From Chitinophagaceae bacterium (GTDB lineage Bacteria; Bacteroidota; Bacteroidia; Chitinophagales; Chitinophagaceae): 64,000 nt of DNA. The notes below the pieces were generated by a model, which had not been told where the DNA came from, ran no database searches, and saw only the letters and a program-made list of their open reading frames with translations. The first letter of the stretch is position 1. Every line of letters begins with the position of its first letter. The position numbers and the translations under genes were made by a program. Shown piece by piece: positions 51,664 to 60,595 of this stretch. Location of the stretch: assembly GCA_019638625.1 (NCBI GenBank), contig JAHBTK010000001.1, positions 173,434 to 237,433 on the forward strand, given 5' to 3'.

Positions 51664-51999
51664 GCAAAAAGCCGCCGGGGAATAATTACCCCAATTCCCC
51701 GGGGCGCCCTGATTAAGCTGTAGTACTACTGTCGCTTCAGCTATAGAACCCTGATACATTGCACAAATAAAGATGATCGCTCAACTTATCATCATTGAGT
51801 TTATATGTCACGCCTCAATGATTGAGGAGCCCCTAATTCGGAACTCGAAAGGACGGGGAGAGTATTTGTATTTTACTACCAGCACTAAGGCAAAGTGTAT
51901 AACTATTCAACTTAAAAGCGAAATCCCTGCTATGGCTATCGTCATACCACTAACGTGGTATATTTCTATGATGCCCGGAAAAATATAATTGACATGACA

Positions 52000-52821
52000 C
52001 TATGAATGTATGGCAAGTATAGGCAACTGACTATTATAAACCAGTTTTTGAGTGTGTGATGCGTTAAATAATCTTACCAGGAATCCATGCTTTTTAGGTA
52101 CTGTAATAATCAAATCCACCTGGTACTCCTGCGTAAAATCCGCTACTGCTTTTTCGAAATCTTCTTCCAGGATAAAGTAGCTTTTAGGATTATATTTCCA
52201 GAGGATCTCTTCCAGTTTTTCCTTTTCCAGTTTATATTCTTCAGGCACCGCAGTATGCTGCCGGGTTACATTTACTATATACAAACCGGGGTTGATGGTA
52301 TTTAATACCGTTTCCATTTGTGCAATGGGTGTATTGCTTTCCACGTTTTTCAGGTCTGAAGTAAGGGCTGCTTTTTTTATCTTTCTGTAACCGGCTTCGC
52401 CGGGCACCACCAGCACAGGGCATATATCCCGGTTGATGACACTCAGGGTAGTGCTTCCTACCACCATTTGTTCCAGGCGGGAACTTCCGGTAACGCCCAT
52501 CACGATCATATCTACCCCGTGATATTTTACATATTTCTCCAGATTGGAAATGATATTCCCCGGTTCCACAACATGTTCTATTGTCTTTTCTCCCTCTTTA
52601 TAAAGAGCGTTCTTAAGACTCTGCATCGCAGCTTCGGCAATGGTTTTCCTGGAGTCGTCGTCTACCATCAGGGGAGATCCGTCCGACCCGGCGGTTACCT
52701 TGTTGTAGGCGTAGTATAAGGTAAGCGAAGCGCCCGGCAGATCGTTTACCAGCTTTACGGCATACCTCGCTGCATTTACAGAAGCTTCTGAGAAATCAAC
52801 GGCGGCTAATATTTTTTCCAT
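52000..52821 (-). CDS. Tandem universal stress protein (UspA)
   Basis: 273 residues from ATG 52819-52821 (MEKILAAVDFSEAS). The first Usp domain (1-145) ends in the ATP-binding motif GVTGSSRLEQMVVGSTT followed by CPVLVVP. The second domain (150-273) is less conserved, with a shortened loop and no clear G-x2-G-x9-G pattern (VPKKHGFLVRLFNASHTQ), so it may not bind ATP. Such tandem proteins are common in Bacteroidota. The cellular role is general stress, not further known. The gene is monocistronic. Confidence 0.93.
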   Translation of the reverse strand: MEKILAAVDFSEASVNAARYAVKLVNDLPGASLTLYYAYNKVTAGSDGSPLMVDDDSRKTIAEAAMQSLKNALYKEGEKTIEHVVEPGNIISNLEKYVKYHGVDMIVMGVTGSSRLEQMVVGSTTLSVINRDICPVLVVPGEAGYRKIKKAALTSDLKNVESNTPIAQMETVLNTINPGLYIVNVTRQHTAVPEEYKLEKEKLEEILWKYNPKSYFILEEDFEKAVADFTQEYQVDLIITVPKKHGFLVRLFNASHTQKLVYNSQLPILAIHS

Positions 52822-53093
52822 AGAAGTTGAATTTTTGAGTATGAAAGTTCTATAAAAATAACGGTTTCCGGTCAATAGAAGAAGAAGTCCGGATGAATAT
52901 TCCGGGAAATAACAAAAGTTATATATATGTTGTTCCGGTTGTGTCTCATCCGTGTATTAACAGGCACTTGGTGCAGCCGGGATTTTTAAATCGGCTATGC
53001 TACACCGGTAGTTTATTGATACCGGATAGAGAAACAGGTACCATTTTTTGCTGCTTTGTAATGGCTGTTTTCCTGCCAACGGGAATGAATTTA

Positions 53094-53324
53094 TCAGGGT
53101 ACAGGATCATAGCCATGTCCACCCCAGGGATGGCAGCGGCTGATCCGGCGTGCGGTAAGCCATAGTCCTTTCAGTAAACCATGTTTTCGCAGGGCTTCAA
53201 TACCGTATTGTGAACAGGTGGGTGTAAACCTGCAGGACCTGCCGAGTACCGGTGAAAGGATCAACTGGTATAGTTTGATCAGCCAGATAAACGGGATGCT
53301 ACATATCCGCAGGATCTTTTTCAT
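53094..53324 (-). CDS. yidD: Membrane protein insertion efficiency factor YidD
   Basis: 76 residues, the normal length. The family pattern is complete: [35 protein letters not shown] and [16 protein letters not shown], with three conserved Cys. YidD sits at the inner membrane and aids insertion by YidC. Its ATG lies inside the end of rnpA (26-nt overlap), so translation is coupled. Confidence 0.96.
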   Translation of the reverse strand: MKKILRICSIPFIWLIKLYQLILSPVLGRSCRFTPTCSQYGIEALRKHGLLKGLWLTARRISRCHPWGGHGYDPVP

Positions 53325-53706
53325 TGAGGCGTTGCATTAATTTATTTAAAATAACAGTTATTTTTTCTTTCACCGTTGAAAAATCGGGTATGCCGCTACC
53401 GCTGTATATAAAAAAAAGGCTCATTTTCCGGTTGGATGAAAGAAGCTTTTCAAACAGTTCTTTTTTTTGCAGCCGGTAGCCTTCCCTCGTGAGTCTTTTA
53501 ATACGGTTCCGCTCAACCGCTTTTTTAAATTTTCTGGAACTGGCGCTAAACCCGGCCTGCAGTGGTACGTCTCCCGGATGGGCTGCCTGCAGCAGGTAAA
53601 TTACCCTGTAAGGAAATACATTCACGGCAATGCCTTCCCTGAACAGGTGTTCAATCTGCTTTCGCCTTTTTAAACGTTCTTCTTTTTTCAGGGTTAATTT
53701 ATGCAA
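53299..53706 (-). CDS. rnpA: Ribonuclease P protein component
   Basis: 135 residues. The conserved RNase P protein motif is [26 protein letters not shown], preceded by [18 protein letters not shown]. It pairs with the RNase P RNA to mature tRNA 5' ends. The only possible start in frame after the upstream stop is TTG at 53704-53706, matching the usual family N-terminus. The upstream neighbour is not rpmH, which often precedes rnpA, but the divergent pyrH. Confidence 0.95.
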   Translation of the reverse strand: MHKLTLKKEERLKRRKQIEHLFREGIAVNVFPYRVIYLLQAAHPGDVPLQAGFSASSRKFKKAVERNRIKRLTREGYRLQKKELFEKLLSSNRKMSLFFIYSGSGIPDFSTVKEKITVILNKLMQRLNEKDPADM

Positions 53707-53827
53707 ACCAAAGTTTTAATAAAGGTCGCACTATCGGATGATATATGTTTAATATTTTCGGTGTATCAATTTTTTATACCTGTCAACATATCATTATACC
53801 CTATCTTCGCACCGCAAACCTCTTTTC

Positions 53828-54541
53828 ATGGCAGCTAAGTACAAACGTGTTCTCTTAAAACTATCCGGCGAATCGTTGATTGGTAAAAGTAATTTCGGAC
53901 TGGATCCGGATATCCTGAAACAATATGCGTTGGAAGTGAAAGCTATTCAGGAGCAGGGCGTGGAAGTAGCGATAGTGATAGGAGGCGGAAATATTTACAG
54001 GGGCATGAACGAATCGGAAACCGGTATTGAGCGGGCGCATGGAGATTATATGGGTATGCTGGCTACGGTTATTAACGGTATGGCCCTGCAGGCTTCAATG
54101 GAAAAAGAGGGATTATATACCCGGCTGCTGAGTGCGATAAAAATGGAACAGATAGCCGAGCCGTACATCCGCAGAAGGGCGATACGGCACCTGGAAAAAA
54201 AGAGAATCGTAATTTTTGGCGCCGGCACCGGCAATCCATATTTCACCACTGACACAGCCGGCTCGCTCCGGGCTATAGAAATAAAGGCTGATGTGATACT
54301 GAAAGGAACCCGCGTAGATGGTATCTATACGGCCGATCCTGAAAAAGACCCTGCCGCTACCAGGTACGAAACCATCAGCTTCAAAGAATGTATAGACAAA
54401 AACCTGAAAGTGATGGATATGACGGCCTTCACATTATGCATGGAAAACAAGCTGCCGATAATCGTGTTTGACATGAACAAGCCTGGTAACCTGAGCCGTG
54501 TAGTAAACGGCGAAAAGGTAGGTACACTGGTTGCCGGTTAA
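53828..54541 (+). CDS. pyrH: UMP kinase
   Basis: 237 residues of the amino-acid-kinase fold. Key segments are [15 protein letters not shown] at the start, [11 protein letters not shown] near 50, [38 protein letters not shown] and [13 protein letters not shown]. It phosphorylates UMP to UDP in the cytoplasm and is usually allosterically controlled by GTP and UTP. A TATCTTCG box (53802-53809) lies upstream, close to the -7 consensus. lutB follows after 107 nt. Confidence 0.97.
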   Translation: MAAKYKRVLLKLSGESLIGKSNFGLDPDILKQYALEVKAIQEQGVEVAIVIGGGNIYRGMNESETGIERAHGDYMGMLATVINGMALQASMEKEGLYTRLLSAIKMEQIAEPYIRRRAIRHLEKKRIVIFGAGTGNPYFTTDTAGSLRAIEIKADVILKGTRVDGIYTADPEKDPAATRYETISFKECIDKNLKVMDMTAFTLCMENKLPIIVFDMNKPGNLSRVVNGEKVGTLVAG

Positions 54542-54648
54542 TCTATCTTTTTGCAATCTCCTGTTGTAATTTGAAGTAACTTTAGCTTCTTTATTAATAA
54601 GCAATACGCTTCATTGAAAGCATCTTGAAGAAACAGGAGATTTTTCTG

Positions 54649-56025
54649 ATGAATAACGATATTAAAGATCATGCTGCGCTTGCCGGCATATTTAACAGGG
54701 ATGAACCTCGGGTAAGCTGGCACGATGAAACGCTTTGGTGGGTGCGTGCTAAACGCGATAAGGCGGCCCATACCATACCCGACTGGGAGCAGCTTCGCGA
54801 AACAGCATCTCAAATAAAACATAATGTACTTTCTAACCTCAGCGGCTACCTGCAGCAGTTTGAAGAAAATGCCCGGAAAAACGGCATAACGGTACACTGG
54901 GCGGCCGATGCAGCCGAACATAATGAGATCGTATTGGGTATTCTTCAAAAACATGGGGTTGACAAAATCGTAAAGAGCAAGTCGATGCTGACGGAAGAAT
55001 GTCACATGAATGACTACCTGCAGCAAAAGGGCATTGAAGTGATTGATACCGATCTCGGCGAACGCATCGTGCAACTGGCAAAAGAGCCTCCCAGCCATAT
55101 CGTGTTGCCCTGCATACATAAAAAAAAGGAAGAGATAGGAGAGCTGTTTCACGAACATCTTGGCACACCCGAAGGAAATGCCGACCCGCAATACCTCACG
55201 TACGCGGCCCGTTTGCATCTCAGGGAAAAGTTCCTGACGAGGCGCGTGGCAATGACAGGCGTGAATTTCGCGATAGCCGAAACCGGTGAATTTGTGGTAT
55301 GCACCAACGAGGGCAATGCGGATATGGGCGCTCACCTGGCCGATGTGCACATTGCCTGCATGGGTATAGAGAAACTGGTTCCCCGGCGAAAACACCTGTC
55401 TGTTTTCCTGCGCCTGCTGGCGAGGAGCGCTACCGGGCAACCCATTACCACGTATTCCAGCCACTTTAGAAAACCCCGTGAGGGGCAGGAGATGCATATC
55501 GTGCTGCTGGACAACGGCAGGAGTACCCAACTGGGGAGAAAGGATTTCAGGAACTCCCTGAAATGTATCCGTTGCGGAGCCTGCATGAATACCTGCCCTG
55601 TGTACAGGAGAAGCGGGGGACATAGTTATCATACAGCGGTTGCCGGGCCCATCGGTTCCATACTGGCACCCAACCTGGATATGAGGCAGTATGCTGATTT
55701 ACCTTTTGCGTCTACTCTTTGCGGTTCCTGCAGCAACGTGTGCCCGGTAAAAATAGATATCCACGATCAATTGTATAAATGGAGGCAGGTGCTGGTGCAG
55801 GAAGGCTATTCTCCCAAAGCGAAATCGCTGGCTATGAAAGGAATGACTTTTACGCTATCCAATCCTGCACGCTACAGGCTGGCGGGCAGGGCCGGGAGAT
55901 GGGCGCTGAAGAATATGCCATTTATCGTACACAATAAAATGAACCCCTGGTATAAGCAGCGGGAAATGCCTGCTCCGCCCAAACAATCTTTCAGGGAATG
56001 GTATAAGGAAAACAGAGAAAAATGA
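54649..56025 (+). CDS. lutB: Lactate utilisation iron-sulfur protein LutB
   Basis: 458 residues. The ATG at 54649 was chosen over an upstream TTG because AGGAG lies 9 nt before it. The N-terminal LUD domain has DKIVKSKSMLTEECHMNDYL and IVLPCIHKKKEEIGELF. Two ferredoxin-type clusters follow, CIRCGACMNTCPVYR (near 305) and CGSCSNVCPVKIDI (near 358). With LutA and LutC it oxidises L-lactate to pyruvate at the membrane. No lutA-type gene adjoins it here. Confidence 0.95.
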   Translation: MNNDIKDHAALAGIFNRDEPRVSWHDETLWWVRAKRDKAAHTIPDWEQLRETASQIKHNVLSNLSGYLQQFEENARKNGITVHWAADAAEHNEIVLGILQKHGVDKIVKSKSMLTEECHMNDYLQQKGIEVIDTDLGERIVQLAKEPPSHIVLPCIHKKKEEIGELFHEHLGTPEGNADPQYLTYAARLHLREKFLTRRVAMTGVNFAIAETGEFVVCTNEGNADMGAHLADVHIACMGIEKLVPRRKHLSVFLRLLARSATGQPITTYSSHFRKPREGQEMHIVLLDNGRSTQLGRKDFRNSLKCIRCGACMNTCPVYRRSGGHSYHTAVAGPIGSILAPNLDMRQYADLPFASTLCGSCSNVCPVKIDIHDQLYKWRQVLVQEGYSPKAKSLAMKGMTFTLSNPARYRLAGRAGRWALKNMPFIVHNKMNPWYKQREMPAPPKQSFREWYKENREK

Positions 56026-56594
56026 CCAGCAGAGAAAAGATTTTAGCAGCCGTAAAAAAGAATCAACCAGAAGAGCAGCCTTTACCCGGGCTGAATTTTA
56101 CAGCGCCTGCGGATGGCGTGTTGGAAAAATTTGTGTCTGTGCTGAATGCTATAGGAGGAGCTGCGCACCTGGTGAGCGGATACAACGAAGTGCAGCAAAT
56201 AATCGAAAAAGAATATGATACCGGTAAACGGATCATTTCACTGGTTCCGCAGTTACCCGGCGGAATGCCGGATGCCGGTGCGGACCCTCACAGTTTTGAG
56301 GATGTGGAGCTGCTGATCATATCAGCACCCCTGGCTGTAGCTGAAAATGCCGCGGTATGGATTACCGGGGAAATGATACAACACAGGGTATTACCTTTTA
56401 TTACACAGAACCTGGCAGTGATAATAAGCCGGGATAGTATAGTGCCATTGATGCAACAGGCATATGAACAGATAGGAGATGCCGACTATGGATTCGGGTT
56501 ATTTATTGCAGGTCCTTCAAAAACCGCGGATATCGAACAGTCGCTGGTGCTGGGAGCGCATGGTTCAAGAACGATGCGTGTATTTATTCTGTAG
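56022..56594 (+). CDS. lutC: Lactate utilisation protein LutC (LUD domain)
   Basis: 190 residues, overlapping lutB by 4 nt (ATGA). It has the LUD-domain pattern of LutC: AENAAVWITGEMIQHRVLPF, LAVIISRDSIVPLMQQAYEQ and FIAGPSKTADIEQSLVLGAHG near the C-terminus. The last motif is the family hallmark. It forms the LutABC lactate oxidase complex in the cytoplasm. Expression is coupled to lutB by the overlap. Confidence 0.94.
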   Translation: MTSREKILAAVKKNQPEEQPLPGLNFTAPADGVLEKFVSVLNAIGGAAHLVSGYNEVQQIIEKEYDTGKRIISLVPQLPGGMPDAGADPHSFEDVELLIISAPLAVAENAAVWITGEMIQHRVLPFITQNLAVIISRDSIVPLMQQAYEQIGDADYGFGLFIAGPSKTADIEQSLVLGAHGSRTMRVFIL

Positions 56595-56665
56595 CTGCAG
56601 ATTGTGCCGGGGTGGGAGTATGTTGTTTTTTTCGGTAATTTTAAATTCACTCTAATAACCGGATT

Positions 56666-57025
56666 ATGGATCTTGGTGATTTTTTTCAGCGGAACAAACT
56701 GCTCTTCAAGGAGTACCTGGAAGTAAGACTGGAGTTGCTGAAGTTGCAGGGCGTTAAATTGCTTTCAAAGTCTGCCGGTTTGTTTACCTGGCTGATGATC
56801 GTATTATTCCTTGTTTTTTTCATTTTACTTTTTTTGGGAATGATGTTCGCGTGGTGGATAGCTGAGCTTACCCAGAGTAATATTGCAGGCTTTGCCAGCG
56901 CTGCGGGCGTGTTTGTTGTGTTGCTGGTCATTTGTATTGTTTTCAGGAAGAAATTGTTCCAGCAACCGATAGCGAGGCTGATAATTAAAGAGACACTGGA
57001 TGATGAGGATGAAGAATTAGGATAA
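56666..57025 (+). CDS. Phage holin superfamily III (DUF1469)-like membrane protein
   Basis: 119 residues. An amphipathic N-terminal helix (LLFKEYLEVRLELLKLQGVKLLSK) precedes two transmembrane helices (40-65 and 72-97), and the C-terminus is acidic (KETLDDEDEELG). This layout fits the DUF1469/YqjE-type proteins, which are not true holins but small envelope proteins in many genomes. The next gene, 30 nt on, encodes another small protein and is probably in the same operon. Confidence 0.75.
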   Translation: MDLGDFFQRNKLLFKEYLEVRLELLKLQGVKLLSKSAGLFTWLMIVLFLVFFILLFLGMMFAWWIAELTQSNIAGFASAAGVFVVLLVICIVFRKKLFQQPIARLIIKETLDDEDEELG

Positions 57026-57055
57026 TTAACGGGTCATGTTCAAAAGACAATAGTT

Positions 57056-57367
57056 ATGGCAAATCCCAAGATATATGATATAGCAACCCTGGACGCGGAA
57101 ATAAAACGATTAAAACTCAAATCCCGGGAACTGGAGGATCGTTTTAACGACAGCGCTGATGTGCTGAAGGAGAATTATGGCAGGATGGCGTTCAATAGCT
57201 TTATTGGTAATAACGTGAAGAGTATTCCTTTAGTCGGTCCTGTTATTTATAACCTGCTGGAAGACCCCGGGGTGCAGGAAGCGATACAGGCCTTCTCGGA
57301 AAGCCTGATGAAAAAAGGAACCTCCCGGTTGCAGAAATGGTTGTCTGCATTGTTTGATAGAAAGTAA
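57056..57367 (+). CDS. Small protein of unknown function, likely operon partner of the holin-like gene
   Basis: 103 residues. An N-terminal coiled coil (IATLDAEIKRLKLKSRELEDRF) precedes a segment with NSFIGNNVKSIPLVGPVIYNLLED, which may be a short membrane or amphipathic helix. The C-terminus is basic. I do not recognise a named family. Its spacing suggests a shared transcript with the preceding membrane protein, as in YqjD/YqjE-like pairs, but this is only an analogy. Confidence 0.7.
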   Translation: MANPKIYDIATLDAEIKRLKLKSRELEDRFNDSADVLKENYGRMAFNSFIGNNVKSIPLVGPVIYNLLEDPGVQEAIQAFSESLMKKGTSRLQKWLSALFDRK

Positions 57368-57599
57368 GGTTTAAGGGTCATTGTAAAAAACTTATAAATA
57401 ACGCAGGTGCATCTCAGTTGTGAAAAGTAATTCTCTTTAAAATTGTTATCTCCGATCGCGTCGCCTGGCAATAAATAATTATAGAAAATGGTTATTTGTT
57501 GTTCCCTGGCGCCATGCCTTTTTAGCCGGAATAAAATTTCTTAAATCTGAAATTGTATTACTAACTTGTGTTAGTTTCATCCATCAACAATTGCTTATC

Positions 57600-60497
57600 A
57601 TGAAAAAATGTATCGCTTTTCTTTTCGCGTCAGCGTTTTTTATTCCGTTAGCTTTTTCACAGACCAATGTTATCACCGGTACTGTCACGAGTAGCGGTAC
57701 AGGTGAGTCTGTCAGCGCCGTATCTGTTCTTATAAAGGGAACTACGGAAGGCACGTTTACCGATCCCAGGGGTAATTTCAGACTTTCGGTTTCCCGTTCC
57801 CTGCCGTTAACACTTGTCTTTTCTTCCATAGGGTATGTCTCCCGTGAAGTAGAAGTGAGTTCTTCAGAACCGCTTTCCGTATCATTGGAGCCCTCTGCTA
57901 TCCTCGGAGAAGAAGTAGTGGTGGCGGCCACGCGTACGGCTACCCGCGTAATGGAATCTCCGGTTTCTATTGAACGTATCAGCTCTTCTGCTATACAGAC
58001 GTCGCCTGCCAGCAGCTATTATGATATGGTCTGGCAATTAAAAGGGGTGGATGTTACCACATCTTCTCTTACATTTAAAACACCTTCTACCAGGGGATTC
58101 AATTTTTCCGGTAATACGCGGATGAACCAACTGGTAGATGGCATGGATAACCAGGCGCCGGGACTTAATTTTTCCCTGGGTAATTTTGTAGGGCTTACCG
58201 AACTGGATGTGGACAATCTGGAATTATTGCCGGGTGCGTCATCCGCACTTTACGGTCCGGGCGGCATTAACGGAACCCTGCTTATTAATAGTAAAGATCC
58301 TTTTAAATACCAGGGGCTGAGTTACCAGGTGAAAACAGGTATCAACCATGTGGATAAAAGCCAGCGGGATAAAATGGGTTGGTACAACGATTGGTCTGCC
58401 AGGTGGGCAAAGGCATTCAACAACAAATTTGCATATAAGATAGGTTTCCAACTGATACAGGCGAAAGACTGGGTAGCCAACAGTACGGAAAATTACGATC
58501 GCCGGCAACGTAAGTTCTTACCGGGCAACCGGCAGTCGGATTCCAACTACGATGGTGTGAATGTATACGGCGATGAAACCAATATGCGGGATAACGGGCT
58601 TAGTATGCAGAGCCTGGCGTTGCTGGTGAGGGAGCAGACCCGGCAGGGCCTGGCGCCTTTTGGTGTGGACATAGTGCAGGCGCTGGACGCTACCCTGCCT
58701 GCAAATGCAACTCCTGAAATGATTGCTGCCTTCATTGGTAGTTTGCCGTCAGCGGCGCGGGCCCCGGTGACCAATATGATTCCCTTTTACTTCGGGCTGA
58801 GGAACGGGGTGATACCGGAACAGAGCGTTTCCCGTACAGGTTACCGGGAGAATGAAGTAATTAATCCAAACACTGTTAATTTTAAACTGCACGGAAGTCT
58901 TCACTATAAAATAACGCCCGATATAGAAGCTTCCCTTACCGCCTACTTTGGAACCGGTAACACGGTTTATACGGGTGCAGACCGCTACTCATTGAAGGAT
59001 GCAAAAGTGGGACAATACAAACTGGAATTGAAAAGCAGGAACTGGTTTGTGCGGGGCTATACCACCCAGGAGAACGCGGGGGAAGCCTATAACGCCACCA
59101 TTACCACACGGAGGATGAATGAAGCCTGGAAGCCCAGCACCGACTGGTTTCCGCAATATGTAGCGGCTTTCTCACAGGCAAGACTGGGCGGCGCCGATGA
59201 AGCGGCTGCTCATGCAGCGGCAAGGGCGTTCGCAGACCGGGGCAGACCGCTGCCGGGTACGGATGAATTCAAAACATTATTTGACCAGGTTCGTTTGACG
59301 CCTATCCCTGCCGGTGGTTTGTTCCGGGACAGGAGCGATTTGTGGATGACCGAAGGACAGTATAATTTCCGGGATATCATCCCGTTTGTAGAGCTACTGG
59401 TAGGCGCTACCTGGAAACAGTATGTGCTCAACTCGGAAGGTACTTTGTTTATAGATTATGACGGGCCGATAAAAATTAATGAATATGGCGCTTATGGGCA
59501 GTTAACAAAGAAGCTGTTCAATGACCATCTTACATTGAGTGTCTCCGGCAGGTATGATAAGAACGATAATTTTAAGGGAAGATTTACACCCCGGGCAACA
59601 GCACTTGTGAAGTTGGCCCAGGATCATAACGTGCGGCTGAGCTATCAAACAGCGTATCGTTTTCCCACTACACAACAGCAGTATATCAACTTAGAAGTTG
59701 GCGGAGGGCAATTTCTGCTGGGCGGATTACCTTGGATATTGCAATCTCAACTGGCAGGCGGCCGACCGGGACCCAACCTGAGTACCCAACCTCTTTACCG
59801 GTTGAATAACAGCCTGGATGTTATCGGTACTTACCAATACCGCGAATTAAAACCGGAATCCGTTGTTTCTTACGAAATCGGCTACAAAGGTTTGATCGCT
59901 AATAAACTGATGCTGGACGTTTACTATTATACCGGTCAGTATGAGAATTTCCTGGCGCGGCCACTTGTTGCCAGACCGGTATCTGCTACGGCGAACCAGA
60001 TTTTCGCTATAGTTGAAAATGCGGCGTCTATGACTTCCGATGGCAGCGGTGGCGTGAAAATTACACCCACTAAGGTAAAGACATCCGGTTATGGTCTGGG
60101 ACTCGATTACAGGATAGCATCAGGGCTTTCGCTGTTTGCCAACTACTACCACGATGAATTGGGTAATGTCCCGGCGGATTTCAGCGCCCAGTTCAATACA
60201 CCGGCGCACAGGATAAACGGTGGTATCGGGCACTCCGGTTTCGGAAGCAAGAAGCGCTTAGTGTTCAACGTTACGGGCAGGTGGCAAAGTGAGTTTTTGT
60301 GGGAAGCCGAATTTGCTACGGGAACGGTGCCGGCCTTCTTTACCATGGATGCCATGGTAGGGTACAGGTTACCACAGATCAAATCATTGTTTAAGCTGGG
60401 GGCTACCAATCTTCTGAACCAGTATTATCTTAACGCATTTGGCAACCCGAAAATCGGAGGCTTGTATTACGTAAGTTTTGCGTACAATATTTTTTAA
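57600..60497 (+). CDS. TonB-dependent receptor with carboxypeptidase-D-like N-terminal domain
   Basis: 965 residues from ATG 57600. Signal peptide MKKCIAFLFASAFFIPLAFSQ. Residues 22-105 form the CarboxypepD_reg-like domain (VLIKGTTEGTFTDPRGNFRL). The plug (about 110-225) has SPASSYYDMVWQLKGVDV and ALYGPGGINGTLLI. The barrel follows, with the C-terminal end YYVSFAYNIF, whose last aromatic residue is typical for outer-membrane proteins. It imports a substrate such as a siderophore or oligomer; no SusD-like partner gene follows. It is the largest single unit of its region and is ended by a terminator. Confidence 0.95.
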   Translation: MKKCIAFLFASAFFIPLAFSQTNVITGTVTSSGTGESVSAVSVLIKGTTEGTFTDPRGNFRLSVSRSLPLTLVFSSIGYVSREVEVSSSEPLSVSLEPSAILGEEVVVAATRTATRVMESPVSIERISSSAIQTSPASSYYDMVWQLKGVDVTTSSLTFKTPSTRGFNFSGNTRMNQLVDGMDNQAPGLNFSLGNFVGLTELDVDNLELLPGASSALYGPGGINGTLLINSKDPFKYQGLSYQVKTGINHVDKSQRDKMGWYNDWSARWAKAFNNKFAYKIGFQLIQAKDWVANSTENYDRRQRKFLPGNRQSDSNYDGVNVYGDETNMRDNGLSMQSLALLVREQTRQGLAPFGVDIVQALDATLPANATPEMIAAFIGSLPSAARAPVTNMIPFYFGLRNGVIPEQSVSRTGYRENEVINPNTVNFKLHGSLHYKITPDIEASLTAYFGTGNTVYTGADRYSLKDAKVGQYKLELKSRNWFVRGYTTQENAGEAYNATITTRRMNEAWKPSTDWFPQYVAAFSQARLGGADEAAAHAAARAFADRGRPLPGTDEFKTLFDQVRLTPIPAGGLFRDRSDLWMTEGQYNFRDIIPFVELLVGATWKQYVLNSEGTLFIDYDGPIKINEYGAYGQLTKKLFNDHLTLSVSGRYDKNDNFKGRFTPRATALVKLAQDHNVRLSYQTAYRFPTTQQQYINLEVGGGQFLLGGLPWILQSQLAGGRPGPNLSTQPLYRLNNSLDVIGTYQYRELKPESVVSYEIGYKGLIANKLMLDVYYYTGQYENFLARPLVARPVSATANQIFAIVENAASMTSDGSGGVKITPTKVKTSGYGLGLDYRIASGLSLFANYYHDELGNVPADFSAQFNTPAHRINGGIGHSGFGSKKRLVFNVTGRWQSEFLWEAEFATGTVPAFFTMDAMVGYRLPQIKSLFKLGATNLLNQYYLNAFGNPKIGGLYYVSFAYNIF

Positions 60498-60532
60498 AGG
60501 GAATGCGTTAAAGAAAAAACAAACTAAACAAA

Positions 60533-60574
60533 AGTCCCGGTGTCAGGAATCATAAGATGTCGGGACTATTTTTT
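60533..60574 (+). terminator. Intrinsic terminator after the TonB receptor gene
   Basis: AGTCCCG (60533-60539) pairs with CGGGACT (60561-60567), followed by ATTTTTT. Loop of 21 nt with some internal pairing. It lies 36 nt after the stop codon. Confidence 0.65.
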
Positions 60575-60595
60575 GCGTTATGTCAATTCCGTGCT

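Larger units (their letters stand above)
51268..51929. repeat. Pair of 17-bp inverted repeats 629 bp apart
   Basis: CAGGGATTTCGCTTTTA (51268-51284) is the exact reverse complement of 51913-51929. It frames the repeat-rich non-coding block, as the ends of a small or decayed mobile element would, but no transposase is present and target duplications are not seen. Confidence 0.4.
50958..51999. other. 1-kb intergenic region with repeats, no gene
   Basis: No ORF here shows protein-like sequence; a 71-codon frame at 51773-51988 has no recognisable feature. The region holds an inverted copy of the dispersed repeat (51305-51348), a pair of 17-bp inverted repeats (51268-51284 and 51913-51929), and two perfect hairpins (51638-51663 and 51675-51702). 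Confidence 0.6.

Noticed and set aside
51773..51988. A 71-codon frame in the 1-kb intergenic region
   Set aside because: No domain, no ribosome site and no neighbour; it includes one arm of the inverted repeat.
54625..54651. TTG start for lutB at 54625
   Set aside because: The ATG at 54649 has AGGAG at proper distance, and the extra eight residues have no support.
54538..55632. A 364-codon open frame on the minus strand opposite lutB
   Set aside because: It lies fully inside lutB and has no protein-like pattern; lutB has clear iron-sulfur motifs and an RBS.
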